A stretch of 64,000 bases of DNA from Arthrobacter alpinus (GCF_900105965.1 NZ_FNTV01000001.1:1302001-1366000); one strand, 5' to 3'; positions 43,962 through 53,425 are shown, numbered from the stretch's first letter. Made by a program: numbers and translations. Notes: generated by a model not told the origin, from the sequence alone.

Positions 43962-44981
43962 ATGTCCACCATGATGAAGGCCTGCGTAGCTGGCGGAAAT
44001 CGGCCCATCAGGCTCGAAGACTGTCCGTCTCCAGTTCCAGGAACGGACCAGCTTCTTATCCGGACACGAGCCGTGGCGCTCAACAACGCCGACCTGACTC
44101 CACGCGACGAGGACCACATCGCCGGATATGAATTCAGCGGCGAGGTGGTCGCCGTGGGAAGCGGGGTTGACCCGGCCATAATAGGGGAGCGGGTCGCGGG
44201 CACTGCCCCGTCCGCTTTTGCCGAATTCGTGCTGGTTCACCACCGCCACGTGATCGTGATTCCTCGAGAACTCAGCTTTGAAGAAGCGGCACCCTTGCCC
44301 ACGGCGCTCCTCACCGAGTTTGGTGCGTTGAGCCTGGCCGGAACCGGCCCCGGGGATTCGGTGCTCATTACTGCGGCAAGCTCGGGAATCGGACTCATCG
44401 GGGTCCAAATCGCCAAATTGATGGGTGCGATGCCCGTCATCGCAACTACACGCTCCGCTAGTAAGCGGGCAATGCTGGAGGGCCTGGGCGCTGACGTGGT
44501 CATCGTTACGAACTGCGCTGGACCCGGCGGCGCAGGCTGGGCGGCCCAGGTCTTGGAAGCGACAGATGGGCTAGGCGTCACCACGGTGCTGGACCACGTC
44601 GCCGGCGAGATGCTGAATGCGACCGTTCCAGCCACGCGTCGTGGCGGGCAAATTATCAGCGTGGGGCGCCTGAGCGGTGCGGTTGCACCCGTCAACCTCT
44701 ACGGTTTGGCCGTCCGACAGACAAGCCTGCGCTCCGTCTCCTATGGCTTCAACCCGTCCGAAGTCATTGGGGATTTGCTTGCGGGCGTTAGCGAACAGAT
44801 TCTTCCGGCAGTGGCAGATGGTCGCGTCCGGGCCGTGGTGGATGCGGTGTTCCCCTTTACACGGATGCCAGCCGCCGTGGAACGTCTGAGCAGCGGACAG
44901 GCCAAAGGCAAGATCGTGCTGAGCCTGCCATGGCCCGGCAGGTACTGGCAGGCCCTCCCTTGGTGTTCCGGTGCCGCGTAA
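43962..44981 (+). CDS. NADP-dependent quinone oxidoreductase-like protein (MDR family)
   Basis: Zinc-free medium-chain oxidoreductase of 339 residues. The GroES-like domain contains RTRAVALNNADLTP and EDHIAGYEFSGEVVAVGSGV; the cofactor site is VLITAASSGIGLIGVQIAKLMGA near residues 129-151. No catalytic or structural zinc ligands are visible. AAGGAGGAGG precedes the ATG. The last 15 or so residues (PGRYWQALPWCSGAA) look like a non-family extension running up to the next gene. Confidence 0.88.
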   Translation: MSTMMKACVAGGNRPIRLEDCPSPVPGTDQLLIRTRAVALNNADLTPRDEDHIAGYEFSGEVVAVGSGVDPAIIGERVAGTAPSAFAEFVLVHHRHVIVIPRELSFEEAAPLPTALLTEFGALSLAGTGPGDSVLITAASSGIGLIGVQIAKLMGAMPVIATTRSASKRAMLEGLGADVVIVTNCAGPGGAGWAAQVLEATDGLGVTTVLDHVAGEMLNATVPATRRGGQIISVGRLSGAVAPVNLYGLAVRQTSLRSVSYGFNPSEVIGDLLAGVSEQILPAVADGRVRAVVDAVFPFTRMPAAVERLSSGQAKGKIVLSLPWPGRYWQALPWCSGAA

Positions 44982-44992
44982 AGTTGCTCTTT

Positions 44993-45883
44993 ATGGAACC
45001 TCGCGATGAAATTAGGGAATTTTTGTCCTCGCGCCGAGCGAAAATCACGCCGGCCCAAGCCAAGCTGCCGGCCTACGGTGGCAACCGCCGCGTGGCAGGG
45101 CTTCGCCGCGAGGAGGTTGCCATGCTCGCTGGCGTGAGCGTGGACTACTACACCAAGCTTGAACGCGGCAATTTTGGCAGCGTCTCCGAGGGTGTCCTGC
45201 ACGCCTTGGCTCGAGCATTGCAACTTGATGAAGCTGAACGGGAACATCTCTTTCACCTGGCCACGAGCACGGCGACCATTAAGCCGGGGCGACGCAGCAC
45301 GCCGTCGCACAATGTTCGGGCGGCCGTGCAGCGAGTCGTCGACGGGCTCACGGATGCCCCAGCGTTTATCAGAAATAATCGCCGAGACCTGCTGGCGGCA
45401 AATGACCTGGGTCGGGCCCTTTATTCGGAGGTCTATGCCGACGCAGACAGCAATGGCACCGTGAATACCGTGCGGTACCTGTTCTTCAACGATGGAGCCC
45501 GAGAGTTCTTTAAGGACTGGGACAAGGCTGCAGCAGACATTGTCGCCAACCTTAGGACGGAGGTGGGCCGTGACCCCCATGATCGCGGCCTCCAGGATTT
45601 GATTGGCGAGTTGTCCACCAGAAGCCAAGAATTTTCCTCGCTGTGGGCTGCCCATGATGTGAGGTATCACGACACCGGATCCAAGGCTTTGCATCACCCC
45701 GTTGTGGGTGACCTGGAGTTGACCTTTGAGGTCATGGACCTGCCGGCCGATGTGGGGCAGTCGTTAATTGTCTACGGCGCCGAGCCGGGATCCGCCACGG
45801 AGGAAGCCCTGCACCTGCTGTCGATCTGGTCAGCCACCAACAAGGCACAGGCTACCGGTCAGGGCGTTTCTCTCACTTCCTAG
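44993..45883 (+). CDS. XRE family regulator with MmyB-like ligand domain
   Basis: Regulator of 296 residues. The N-terminal HTH is LRREEVAMLAGVSVDYYTKLERGN (about residues 36-59). The rest is the MmyB-like PAS-type sensor with APAFIRNNRRDLLAANDLGRALY and SLIVYGAEPGSATEEALHLL. ATG 44993 is chosen for the canonical MEPRDEIREFLSSRRAKI start. It follows the redox gene run by 11 bp on the same strand and may control it. A close paralogue lies at 62053. Confidence 0.92.
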   Translation: MEPRDEIREFLSSRRAKITPAQAKLPAYGGNRRVAGLRREEVAMLAGVSVDYYTKLERGNFGSVSEGVLHALARALQLDEAEREHLFHLATSTATIKPGRRSTPSHNVRAAVQRVVDGLTDAPAFIRNNRRDLLAANDLGRALYSEVYADADSNGTVNTVRYLFFNDGAREFFKDWDKAAADIVANLRTEVGRDPHDRGLQDLIGELSTRSQEFSSLWAAHDVRYHDTGSKALHHPVVGDLELTFEVMDLPADVGQSLIVYGAEPGSATEEALHLLSIWSATNKAQATGQGVSLTS

Positions 45884-47530
45884 TCATAGGACGGAGTCGC
45901 CACGCAGACGGTGCAGGAGCAGGGCCACATGCAACGAGGTGCGGGATTCGGCGTCTTCCAGCCCGGTGCCGAGAAGCCGTTCCAGCTGAGCCAACCTGGC
46001 GTACAGCGTTGGCCGGCTGAGATAGCCGCTGCGGGCCAGCGCGGCCTTGTTGCCGCCCGATTCAAGGTAGCGGCCCAACAAATCCAAAAGCCCGGTCCGC
46101 CCCTGTGCCTCGGCCTCGAGGATGCCGGCAAGTTCGGATTCGGCGAATTGCTGAACGCGGGGATCGTCGCGCAATAGTGCGAGCAGCCCCCTGAGCCGGA
46201 CATCAGTACTCCGATAAAACAGCCGGGCCGGATCGGGGAGTGTCGCGGCTGTTTCCGCCACGTGCGCGGCTTCATCGATGCCGCCGGCCGCATCCAAGAG
46301 AGTTCCCCGCAGGCGCCCGACGCCGAGGGTCCACACCGTTGACCCCTCACCTGCGTGGGCGGCCACGGACTGCGCCAGCCGTTCCAAGGTGGCGTCCTCA
46401 AGCTGGCTGGCCGGCAGGGCAAGAATCATGCCGACGGACCCGGCTTGAATGCTCGCCGTCAGGGCACTGCCTGACATGGATTTCACCGAGAGGGCCAAGA
46501 GCTCAAGGAGGGCTCTTTCAGCCTGCTGGGCGGCCAGTGGGTCCCGCTGCACCTTTGCCTTGGCGGACCGGTCAGTTCCGAACTGTGCAGCGCGGAAAGC
46601 AACGGGAACGTAGAATGGCGAGCGTTTTAGCCCCAGTGACGCAGCACGGGCCACGGCTTCGGCTTCGCTGAGCCCTCGAGGATTGCGCAGCATGTTGAAC
46701 AGGCCGGCCTGGGCTTGTTGGGAGAGTTCACGCTGGTCACGTTCGGCCAACCTGTTGATGGCCAGCGTCTGGGCCGCCCGCTCCAAGACCATTAGCGCCA
46801 CAGTGACGTCCACCGGCGGCATCGGCACCACCAAACGCCCCCACAGCTGGTTTCGCACCCCTACTGGAACCTGCAGCCACTGTTCTGGGCCGGCGCCTCC
46901 CGAACCGGGGTGGGAAGGAGTGGTTCGAGAACGTCGTTCCCAGTCCTGGAGCAGCACGGACGTGCTCACGCCTTGGGCGGCGTGGGCCAGTGCCAGGTGG
47001 TGGAGATCTTCCAGGACCACGGGTGCGCCGATCATGGCGGCAGCCTGCTCCACGACCTCTTGCGTCCCGGCACTGTCCAAGCTGAGCTGGGTAAAGGCCT
47101 CGTGGATGTCACGGGATCGCTCAACCTGCTCCAGCTGTTCGGCCACGATCATGCGGTGCACTGTCTCAGTAATGGCGATGAATCTGACCCGGTGCTCGAG
47201 GACGATCACCGGAAATTTTGAGTCCTCAGCGGCGTCCCGCAGGGCAACAAGGCTGCGTGTGCGGTCACCCACGAGTTCAACAATGAGGCCGGCGGCACCC
47301 GCATGGGCCAGGGAACTCAGATACTCCGTGGCCAGATTGGGGTCCTTCTCAAGCTCCAGGCCGGTGGTCAGCACCAATTCGCCGCCCGAGAGCAGGTCAG
47401 TCACATCCAGCAGTTCGCTCACATGCACCCAGCGCACAGCGGAGTCCAAGGCGGCTGCGCCACCGAGGACAGATGGGGCTGCGGCTTGGAGAATAGTGAG
47501 CTCGAGAATGGAGCGAATGGTAGGCAGCAT
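45884..47530 (-). CDS. PucR family transcriptional regulator
   Basis: Regulator of 548 residues. It has an N-terminal PucR sensing domain (about residues 8-125), a middle GGDEF-like CdaR-type region, and a C-terminal HTH_30 (RYLESGGNKAALARSGYLSRPTLYARLAQLERLLG, around residues 488-522). PucR-type proteins control purine, amino-acid and polyamine catabolism. It is divergent from the semialdehyde dehydrogenase and aminotransferase genes, which it most likely regulates. A perfect 17-bp palindrome overlaps its own start codon. Confidence 0.92.
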   Translation of the reverse strand: MLPTIRSILELTILQAAAPSVLGGAAALDSAVRWVHVSELLDVTDLLSGGELVLTTGLELEKDPNLATEYLSSLAHAGAAGLIVELVGDRTRSLVALRDAAEDSKFPVIVLEHRVRFIAITETVHRMIVAEQLEQVERSRDIHEAFTQLSLDSAGTQEVVEQAAAMIGAPVVLEDLHHLALAHAAQGVSTSVLLQDWERRSRTTPSHPGSGGAGPEQWLQVPVGVRNQLWGRLVVPMPPVDVTVALMVLERAAQTLAINRLAERDQRELSQQAQAGLFNMLRNPRGLSEAEAVARAASLGLKRSPFYVPVAFRAAQFGTDRSAKAKVQRDPLAAQQAERALLELLALSVKSMSGSALTASIQAGSVGMILALPASQLEDATLERLAQSVAAHAGEGSTVWTLGVGRLRGTLLDAAGGIDEAAHVAETAATLPDPARLFYRSTDVRLRGLLALLRDDPRVQQFAESELAGILEAEAQGRTGLLDLLGRYLESGGNKAALARSGYLSRPTLYARLAQLERLLGTGLEDAESRTSLHVALLLHRLRGDSVL

Positions 47531-47545
47531 TTACACAGTGTAAAT
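47529..47545. promoter_or_regulatory. 17-bp perfect inverted repeat over the PucR start codon
   Basis: ATTTACAC-A-GTGTAAAT has perfect 8-bp arms and spans the first codon of the PucR gene, in the divergent promoter shared with the mmsA-type gene. It is a good candidate for PucR binding with autoregulation. Confidence 0.65.
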
Positions 47546-47608
47546 CAGGGATCGAATGTTCTTACAGGATGCTAATTATATTGCGTCGACCGGGGAGGAA
47601 GACTTGCC

Positions 47609-49141
47609 ATGACGCAACAACCATTCCTTTCATTATTTACTCAAGGAGAAGCATTGAAGACGATCTCGCACTGGATCAATGGCGGCTATGTACCGGCGGG
47701 GGAGCGCAGAACGCACGTCACCAATCCGGCGACCGGCAAGGTCACTGCCGAGTTGGCCTTGGCCAGCGTCGAGGATGCTCAGGCCGCCGTGGCCGCGGCA
47801 ACGACGGCCTACCCGGCATGGCGTGACACCTCGCTGACCCGCCGCACCCAAATCCTCTTCTCCTTCCGCGAGTTGCTCAACGCCCGCAAGGGTGAGCTGG
47901 CCGCCATTGTCACCGCCGAACACGGCAAGGTTTTTGACGATGCTTTGGGAGAAGTCAGCCGTGGTCTGGAAGTGGTTGAGTTTGCTTGTGGCATGCCTCA
48001 CCTGATGAAGGGCAGCTATACGGAAAACGCGTCCACCCAGGTAGACATTCATTCCGTGCGGCAGGCCTTGGGTCCGGTTGCCATCATCAGCCCCTTCAAT
48101 TTTCCGGCCATGGTGCCCATGTGGTTCTTCCCGCTGGCAATTGCGGCCGGCAACACTGTAATACTCAAGCCCAGCGAGAAAGTTCCGACGGCGGCCGGCT
48201 GGATGGCGGAGTTGTGGAAGGAAGCTGGGTTGCCCGATGGCGTGTTCAATGTCCTTCAGGGTGACAAAGTTGCCGTGGACACCCTGCTGACCCACCCGGA
48301 TGTAAAAGCGGTCTCCTTTGTCGGATCTACGCCGATCGCCAAGTACGTGTACGAAACGGCAACTGCCAACGGCAAGCGTGTGCAAGCACTCGGTGGCGCG
48401 AAAAACCACATGATCGTCCTGCCTGATGCCGATCTTGATCTTGCCGCCGACGCCGCCATCAACGCCGGATTCGGTTCGGCCGGTGAACGGTGCATGGCCA
48501 TCTCGGCGCTTCTGGCCGTGGGAGGGATCGCCGATGGGCTCGTCGCCAAGATTGCCCAGCGCGCCAATGCCCTCCGCACCGGCGATGGACTGCGCGGCTG
48601 CGACATGGGTCCCCTTGTCACATCTGCCCACCGGGACAAGGTCACCGGCTATGTCGACGCCGGTGAAGAGGCTGGCGCCACCTTGGTGGTTGACGGGCGG
48701 ACCGTCACCCCGGACGCGGAAGGTGACGGCTACTTTATTGGCCCCACACTCTTTGACAACGTCACCACTGGCATGTCCATCTATCAGGATGAAATCTTCG
48801 GCCCGGTCCTCTCCGTCCTTCGTGTAGAGAGCTTTGATGCGGCACTTGCAGTGATCAACGCAAACCCTTACGGCAACGGCACTGCAGTTTTCACGAATGA
48901 CGGCGGGGCGGCCCGCCGCTTCCAGAACGAGGTTGAGGTCGGCATGGTTGGCATCAACGTCCCCGTCCCTGTTCCCATGGCCTATTACTCCTTTGGCGGG
49001 TGGAAGAATTCACTGTTCGGTGACACGCACGCCCATGGAACCGAAGGCGTCAGCTTCTTCACCCGCGGCAAGGCTGTCACCACGCGTTGGGCAGACCCAA
49101 GCCACGGCGGCATCAACCTCGGATTCCCACAAAACGCGTGA
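47609..49141 (+). CDS. mmsA: CoA-acylating (methyl)malonate-semialdehyde dehydrogenase
   Basis: Oxidises malonate or methylmalonate semialdehyde to acetyl-CoA or propionyl-CoA with loss of CO2. The nucleophile is Cys295 in GSAGERCMAIS; ISPFNFPAMVP near residue 160 and the LKPSE lysine site are typical of MmsA. ATG 47609 (GAGGAAG upstream) gives 510 residues. TTG 47654 has AAGGAG five bases before it and would start LKTISHWINGG, the usual family N-terminus, so it may be the real start. It lies 36 bp before the aminotransferase gene. In this context it probably finishes beta-alanine breakdown and may also serve the valine-type branch. Confidence 0.93.
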   Translation: MTQQPFLSLFTQGEALKTISHWINGGYVPAGERRTHVTNPATGKVTAELALASVEDAQAAVAAATTAYPAWRDTSLTRRTQILFSFRELLNARKGELAAIVTAEHGKVFDDALGEVSRGLEVVEFACGMPHLMKGSYTENASTQVDIHSVRQALGPVAIISPFNFPAMVPMWFFPLAIAAGNTVILKPSEKVPTAAGWMAELWKEAGLPDGVFNVLQGDKVAVDTLLTHPDVKAVSFVGSTPIAKYVYETATANGKRVQALGGAKNHMIVLPDADLDLAADAAINAGFGSAGERCMAISALLAVGGIADGLVAKIAQRANALRTGDGLRGCDMGPLVTSAHRDKVTGYVDAGEEAGATLVVDGRTVTPDAEGDGYFIGPTLFDNVTTGMSIYQDEIFGPVLSVLRVESFDAALAVINANPYGNGTAVFTNDGGAARRFQNEVEVGMVGINVPVPVPMAYYSFGGWKNSLFGDTHAHGTEGVSFFTRGKAVTTRWADPSHGGINLGFPQNA

Positions 49142-49176
49142 ACCACATCCCTTACGTTCAATCATTGGAGAAGGAC

Positions 49177-50565
49177 ATGACACTTAACGTGGCGAATCAG
49201 AACACACCCACCGAAGCTCCCGCGGTGGACGCCGCTGCAGCACGGAGAGCGTATGAGCTCGACCGTAAGCATGTATTCCATTCCTGGTCAGCTCAGGACC
49301 TGCTGGATCCCATGGTCATTGCGGCCGCTCAAGGATCGTGGGTGTGGGACGGGGATGGGAGAAAGTACCTGGACTTTTCCTCACAGCTGGTCAACACCAA
49401 TATTGGCCACCAGCACCCGGCCGTGGTGGCGGCGATTTCCGCACAGGCAGCCAGGCTGTGCACCATCGCCCCAAGCTACGTCAATGAGGCCCGCTCCGAG
49501 GCTGCCCGGCTCATCGCCGAACGCACCCCGGGGGAGTTGAACAGGATCTTTTTCACCAATGGCGGCGCCGATGCCAACGAGCACGCCGTGCGCATGGCCC
49601 GATTGCATACCGGACGGCCCAAGGTTCTTTCGGCCTACCGTTCTTATCACGGTGGCACCCAGCTGGCGGTGAACATGACAGGTGACCCGAGGCGGTGGGC
49701 CAACGATTCGGCCAGCACCGGAACTGTGCATTTTTTCCCGCCCTATCTGTACCGGACCAGCTTCCATGCAACAACTGAGGAGGAAGAAAGTCAGCGCGCC
49801 CTTGAACATCTGGAACAGATGGTCGCTTTCGAAGGACCGGCAACCATCGCTGCCCTGATTCTGGAATCAATTCCTGGTTCGGCGGGGATCTACGTCCCGC
49901 CGGCAGGCTATATGCAGGGGGTGCGAGAACTGTGCACCAAATACGGAATCATGTTCATCGCTGACGAGGTCATGACAGGGTTCGGGCGGACAGGCAAGTG
50001 GTTTGCCGTTGACCATTTTGACGTTGTTCCTGATTTGCTGACCTTCGCCAAGGGCGTCAACTCCGGCTACGTGCCCCTGGGCGGCGTTGCCATGAGCCCG
50101 GACATCGCAGCCACGTTCGGCCAACGCGTCTATCCGGGTGGGCTGACTTACTCCGGGCACCCGCTGGCCACCGCCGCAGCCGTGGCCACCATCGATGCCA
50201 TGGAATCCGAGGGCATGGTGGACCACGCCGCCAAGTTGGGTGCCGAGGTCATTGCTCCGGCACTGGCCGGCTTCGCCAAGCGTCATGTCTGCGTGGGTGA
50301 AGTGCGCGGAATGGGCGTTTTCTGGGCCATCGAATTGGTCAAGGACCGGGAAACTCGGGAACCGTTGGCCCCCTATGGATCTTCAAGCCCCGAGATGAAC
50401 CAACTTATCGCAGCCTGCAAGGAGCGCGGCTTGTTGCCCTTCGCCAACTTCAACCGCATCCACGTGGTCCCGCCGTGCAACACCAGCATGGAGGACACCG
50501 CTGCTGGTTTGGCGATTCTCGACGAGGTGTTGGACCTCGCTGACGGGTTCGTCGGTCAACCCTAG
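49177..50565 (+). CDS. Class III aminotransferase, probable beta-alanine/omega-amino acid type
   Basis: PLP-dependent transaminase of 462 residues. Asp263 (FIADEVMTGFGRTGKW) binds the pyridine nitrogen and Lys292 (TFAKGVNSGYVPLGG) is the Schiff-base lysine; TNGGADANEHAVRMAR lies at 128-142. ATG 49177 has GGAGAAGG in front and replaces a longer upstream frame overlapping mmsA. Paired with mmsA, the expected reaction is beta-alanine (or 3-aminoisobutyrate) to malonate (or methylmalonate) semialdehyde. Exact donor and acceptor are unproven; GABA is an alternative substrate. Confidence 0.92.
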   Translation: MTLNVANQNTPTEAPAVDAAAARRAYELDRKHVFHSWSAQDLLDPMVIAAAQGSWVWDGDGRKYLDFSSQLVNTNIGHQHPAVVAAISAQAARLCTIAPSYVNEARSEAARLIAERTPGELNRIFFTNGGADANEHAVRMARLHTGRPKVLSAYRSYHGGTQLAVNMTGDPRRWANDSASTGTVHFFPPYLYRTSFHATTEEEESQRALEHLEQMVAFEGPATIAALILESIPGSAGIYVPPAGYMQGVRELCTKYGIMFIADEVMTGFGRTGKWFAVDHFDVVPDLLTFAKGVNSGYVPLGGVAMSPDIAATFGQRVYPGGLTYSGHPLATAAAVATIDAMESEGMVDHAAKLGAEVIAPALAGFAKRHVCVGEVRGMGVFWAIELVKDRETREPLAPYGSSSPEMNQLIAACKERGLLPFANFNRIHVVPPCNTSMEDTAAGLAILDEVLDLADGFVGQP

Positions 50566-50579
50566 CGGTGCAATGTTTT

Positions 50580-50618
50580 GCCGTGGGGCCCATCAACACT
50601 GTTGGTGGGCCCCACGGC
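50580..50618. terminator. Strong hairpin between convergent aminotransferase and dehydrogenase genes
   Basis: GCCGTGGGGCCCA (50580-50592) pairs perfectly with TGGGCCCCACGGC (50606-50618), with a short inner CAAC/GTTG extension. It lies 15 bp after the aminotransferase stop and 27 bp after the opposing stop, so it probably terminates both. Confidence 0.8.
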
Positions 50619-50644
50619 ATGGGTCGTTGCCTGGTGCGCGGGGC

Positions 50645-51823
50645 CTAGGCCGTTGCCGCGGCCTTGATTCCCTCCATGACAGACATGCCGGCCAGAAGCG
50701 GTTGATCCCCGGCGGCAAGTTCCTTCAGTGCCTCAGCTACGCGCTGACCAATTTCTTGGGTGTTTCCGCCCATGTCCGGGCCGCTCAACCCCTCCATGGT
50801 TCCCAGAATATTGACTGTGGCCGATTCCACTGCGAGAGCGGCTTTGTCTTCACCCAGGTGGGCCAGGCACATGGCTAGTGACAGGATCGCGCCCGCCGGA
50901 TTGGCGTAGCCCTTGCCCGCAATGTCCGGGGCTGATCCGTGGATGGCCTCGAACATGCTGGGGGCGCTGTCATCGAGGTTGAGGTTGGCGCTCGAGGCTA
51001 CACCCAGTCCGCCCTGGATGACCGCGCCAAGATCCGTGATGATGTCGCCAAAGAGGTTGTCCGTGACAACAACGTCGAAGCGTTCCGGGGCGATCGGCAG
51101 GTGGAAGCACATGGCGTCCACATGAACATAGTCGAGTTCAACATCAGGGTACTTTGCGGCCAAGTCATGCACGGTGTCTTGCCACAGTTTGCCGGCCTCG
51201 ACAAGGATATTCGTCTTGTGGCAAAGGGTTAGTTTTTTGCGTCGGGCGGATGCCAGCCTGAAGGCGTAGTCCACCACGCGCTCAACTCCGGCGCGGGTGT
51301 TCACCGATTCTTGGACTGCTACCGCGTTGGGTGTTCCGGCATGCACCGTTGAGCCTCGGCCAACGTACGCGCCCTCGGTGTTTTCCCGGACAATGACCAG
51401 GTCGCAGCGATCGGGTGTCAGGCCTGCGATCGGCGTCTTGACACCTGGGTAAAGGCGAACTGGGCGGAGATTTACGGCCTGCTCAAAAGCCTGGCGCATG
51501 GTCAGGATGAATCCTCGCTCCAATATTCCGGGGGCTACGGAGGGATCACCCATGGAGCCAAACAGGATTGCGTCATTGGCGCGCAGCCGTTCTTCGATGC
51601 CGGGGCTGAAGAGCTCCCCGGTGGCTACGTAGTGTTTCGCGCCGGCGGCAATGTGATCACGTTCGGTGGTGAAACCGAATAGCTGCTCCGCCGCGTCCAG
51701 GACGGTGAGTGCGCTTTGGGTTACTTCCGGACCAATCCCGTCCCCTGGCACAACGGCCAAGCGATAGTGCCGCTGGTTGTGCGTCAAATTCGTTTTGCCC
51801 GTCATATCCATTGCCTCCGCCAT
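50645..51823 (-). CDS. LeuB-like beta-decarboxylating dehydrogenase
   Basis: Member of the isopropylmalate/isocitrate/tartrate dehydrogenase family, 392 residues: NAD-dependent oxidation of a 2-hydroxy acid with loss of the beta-carboxylate. Visible motifs are LAVVPGDGIGPEV (21-35), VIVRENTEGAYVGRG with the active-site Tyr, the CHKTNIL lysine, and the metal/cofactor block DNLFGDIITDLGAVIQGG. It is a LeuB paralogue but is not among leucine genes. Placed beside the ALDH, SDR and amidase, 3,3-dimethylmalate to 2-oxoisovalerate is an attractive reaction; tartrate or 3-isopropylmalate are alternatives. ATG 51805 is a second possible start. Divergent from the ALDH gene. Confidence 0.88.
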   Translation of the reverse strand: MAEAMDMTGKTNLTHNQRHYRLAVVPGDGIGPEVTQSALTVLDAAEQLFGFTTERDHIAAGAKHYVATGELFSPGIEERLRANDAILFGSMGDPSVAPGILERGFILTMRQAFEQAVNLRPVRLYPGVKTPIAGLTPDRCDLVIVRENTEGAYVGRGSTVHAGTPNAVAVQESVNTRAGVERVVDYAFRLASARRKKLTLCHKTNILVEAGKLWQDTVHDLAAKYPDVELDYVHVDAMCFHLPIAPERFDVVVTDNLFGDIITDLGAVIQGGLGVASSANLNLDDSAPSMFEAIHGSAPDIAGKGYANPAGAILSLAMCLAHLGEDKAALAVESATVNILGTMEGLSGPDMGGNTQEIGQRVAEALKELAAGDQPLLAGMSVMEGIKAAATA

Positions 51824-51850
51824 GTTTCGCTAGTAGTCTGCTTATGTTAC

Positions 51851-51861
51851 TGGTAAGACCA
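51851..51861. promoter_or_regulatory. FadR/FCD-type operator TGGT-N3-ACCA in the divergent dehydrogenase promoter
   Basis: TGGTAAGACCA matches the symmetric TGGT-N3-ACCA core known for FadR/FCD regulators. It lies 28 bp before the LeuB-like gene on one side and 71 bp before the ALDH start on the other. The same core occurs before the FCD gene at 61163, linking that regulator to this promoter. Confidence 0.65.
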
Positions 51862-51931
51862 CTCGATAGCTAGGATGAATCTCATCCTGTACCACCCCTC
51901 CGAACCACAACGGCGTTGGAAAGGAAGTGCG

Positions 51932-53425
51932 ATGACCATCGCCAACCCGTCTCTTGAACTTCTCGGTCACAACCTGCCCATTGGCGAATCAGGCGTTGCG
52001 GCCTCGGCGCATGCGGACATTCGTTTTCCCTTCGACGGTTCCATCATTGGCACTGCTCCCGTGGGAGACGCCGCAAGTGCCGCACTGGCCATGAACGAGG
52101 CCGCCGCCGTCCTGCCTGCCATGGCGGCAGCGGGAACGGGTAAGCGGCGGGCGCTTCTGATGGGCATTCACGAAAAGTTGAACGCACGGTCCGAGGAATT
52201 TGTGCGCCTCCTGGTTTTGGAAACAGGTAAGCCAAGGGTGGACTGCGCAGTGGAGATGGCGCGCACCCTCACTACCTGGACGGCTGCCGCGGAGGAGGTC
52301 TCTCGGACAACGGGAGAGACCGTCCCCTTGGATCTGCAGCCCTTGGGCGAAGGTATGCTCGGCTATTACACTCGCCGACCGGCCGGCGTCGTGGTTGGAA
52401 TTGCCGGCTTCAACTACCCAGTCCTGCTGGCCACCCACAAGATTGCCCCAGCGCTGGCTGCCGGCTGCCCCATTGTCGTGAAGCCTTCACCGGATACACC
52501 ATTGGCAACGCTGCTGTTGGTGGAGCTCATTCGTGACGTCTTGACTACCCATGACCTGCCCCGCGCTGCCGTGCAAATGGTCAATGGCGGTGTGGAGGTG
52601 GGTGAGACCCTCGTGGGTGACTCGAGGGCCGCCGTTGTATCCTTCACCGGCTCCGCTGCAGTGGGACATCAAATCGCCCGGGCGGCTGCGCCCCGGAAAG
52701 CCGTCCTGGAACTCGGCTCCAATACCGGCCTCATTGTTGACAACGACGCCGATGTGGACGCGGCCGTGGACGCCGTCATCCGAGGTGGCTTCTATGCCAA
52801 TGGACAGGCCTGCATCTCCGTCCAACGCGTGGTCCTGTTGTCCGGGATCACCGAAGAGTTCACAAACAAGCTCGCCAAGCGAATGCCCGAGGTTGTGGTG
52901 GGTGATCCGCGTGACATGGCCACGCGGGTTGCCCCGGTCATCAACCTGGCATCAGCGGCGCGGATCACTTCATGGGTGGCGCAGGCCCTTGCCGAGGGAG
53001 CCCGCATCGTGGCGCAGACCGCAGCTGTGGGAAGTGGCCTAGATGATCCAGGGGCTGACCCGGAGTCGCTGATTTATCCCACCGTGCTGACCAACGTGCC
53101 CCACACCTCGCCGCTCTGGTGCCAGGAAATCTTCGGTCCCGTTGTTGTCCTGGAGACGGTGAGCAGCATGGCGGTGGCCATCGAATTGGTCAATGAGTCC
53201 CGGTACGGACTTCAGGCGTCGGTGTACACCCGCTCCCTAAAATCTGCTTTCGAGGCCACCAATGGACTCGACGTGGGCGGAGTGGTGGTCAACGAAATTC
53301 CCGGATTCCGCTCCGACATCATGCCTTATGGGGGAGTGAAGGACTCCGGAGTTGGTAGGGAGGGTCCGCGCTGGGCCATCGAGGAATTCACCACTACCCG
53401 CATGGCCATGATCCGCCCGGCCTAG
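51932..53425 (+). CDS. Aldehyde dehydrogenase
   Basis: NAD(P)-dependent aldehyde dehydrogenase of 497 residues from ATG 51932 (AAAGGAAG upstream). Asn161 (AGFNYPV), Lys184 (VVKPSP), Glu260 (LELGSN) and the nucleophile Cys294 (GQACIS) are all present. It is closest in pattern to benzaldehyde/succinate-semialdehyde-like dehydrogenases. It is followed 33 bp later by an SDR gene, so an alcohol-to-aldehyde-to-acid sequence is likely. Within the pantothenate hypothesis it would oxidise aldopantoate to dimethylmalate. Confidence 0.92.
   Translation: MTIANPSLELLGHNLPIGESGVAASAHADIRFPFDGSIIGTAPVGDAASAALAMNEAAAVLPAMAAAGTGKRRALLMGIHEKLNARSEEFVRLLVLETGKPRVDCAVEMARTLTTWTAAAEEVSRTTGETVPLDLQPLGEGMLGYYTRRPAGVVVGIAGFNYPVLLATHKIAPALAAGCPIVVKPSPDTPLATLLLVELIRDVLTTHDLPRAAVQMVNGGVEVGETLVGDSRAAVVSFTGSAAVGHQIARAAAPRKAVLELGSNTGLIVDNDADVDAAVDAVIRGGFYANGQACISVQRVVLLSGITEEFTNKLAKRMPEVVVGDPRDMATRVAPVINLASAARITSWVAQALAEGARIVAQTAAVGSGLDDPGADPESLIYPTVLTNVPHTSPLWCQEIFGPVVVLETVSSMAVAIELVNESRYGLQASVYTRSLKSAFEATNGLDVGGVVVNEIPGFRSDIMPYGGVKDSGVGREGPRWAIEEFTTTRMAMIRPA

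Noticed and set aside
47633..48631. 332-codon open frame on the minus strand
   Set aside because: Antisense to mmsA; no ribosome-binding site and no family pattern.
50645..51823. leuB of leucine biosynthesis
   Set aside because: No other leucine genes are near; the gene is flanked by catabolic genes and shares a regulated divergent promoter with an aldehyde dehydrogenase.
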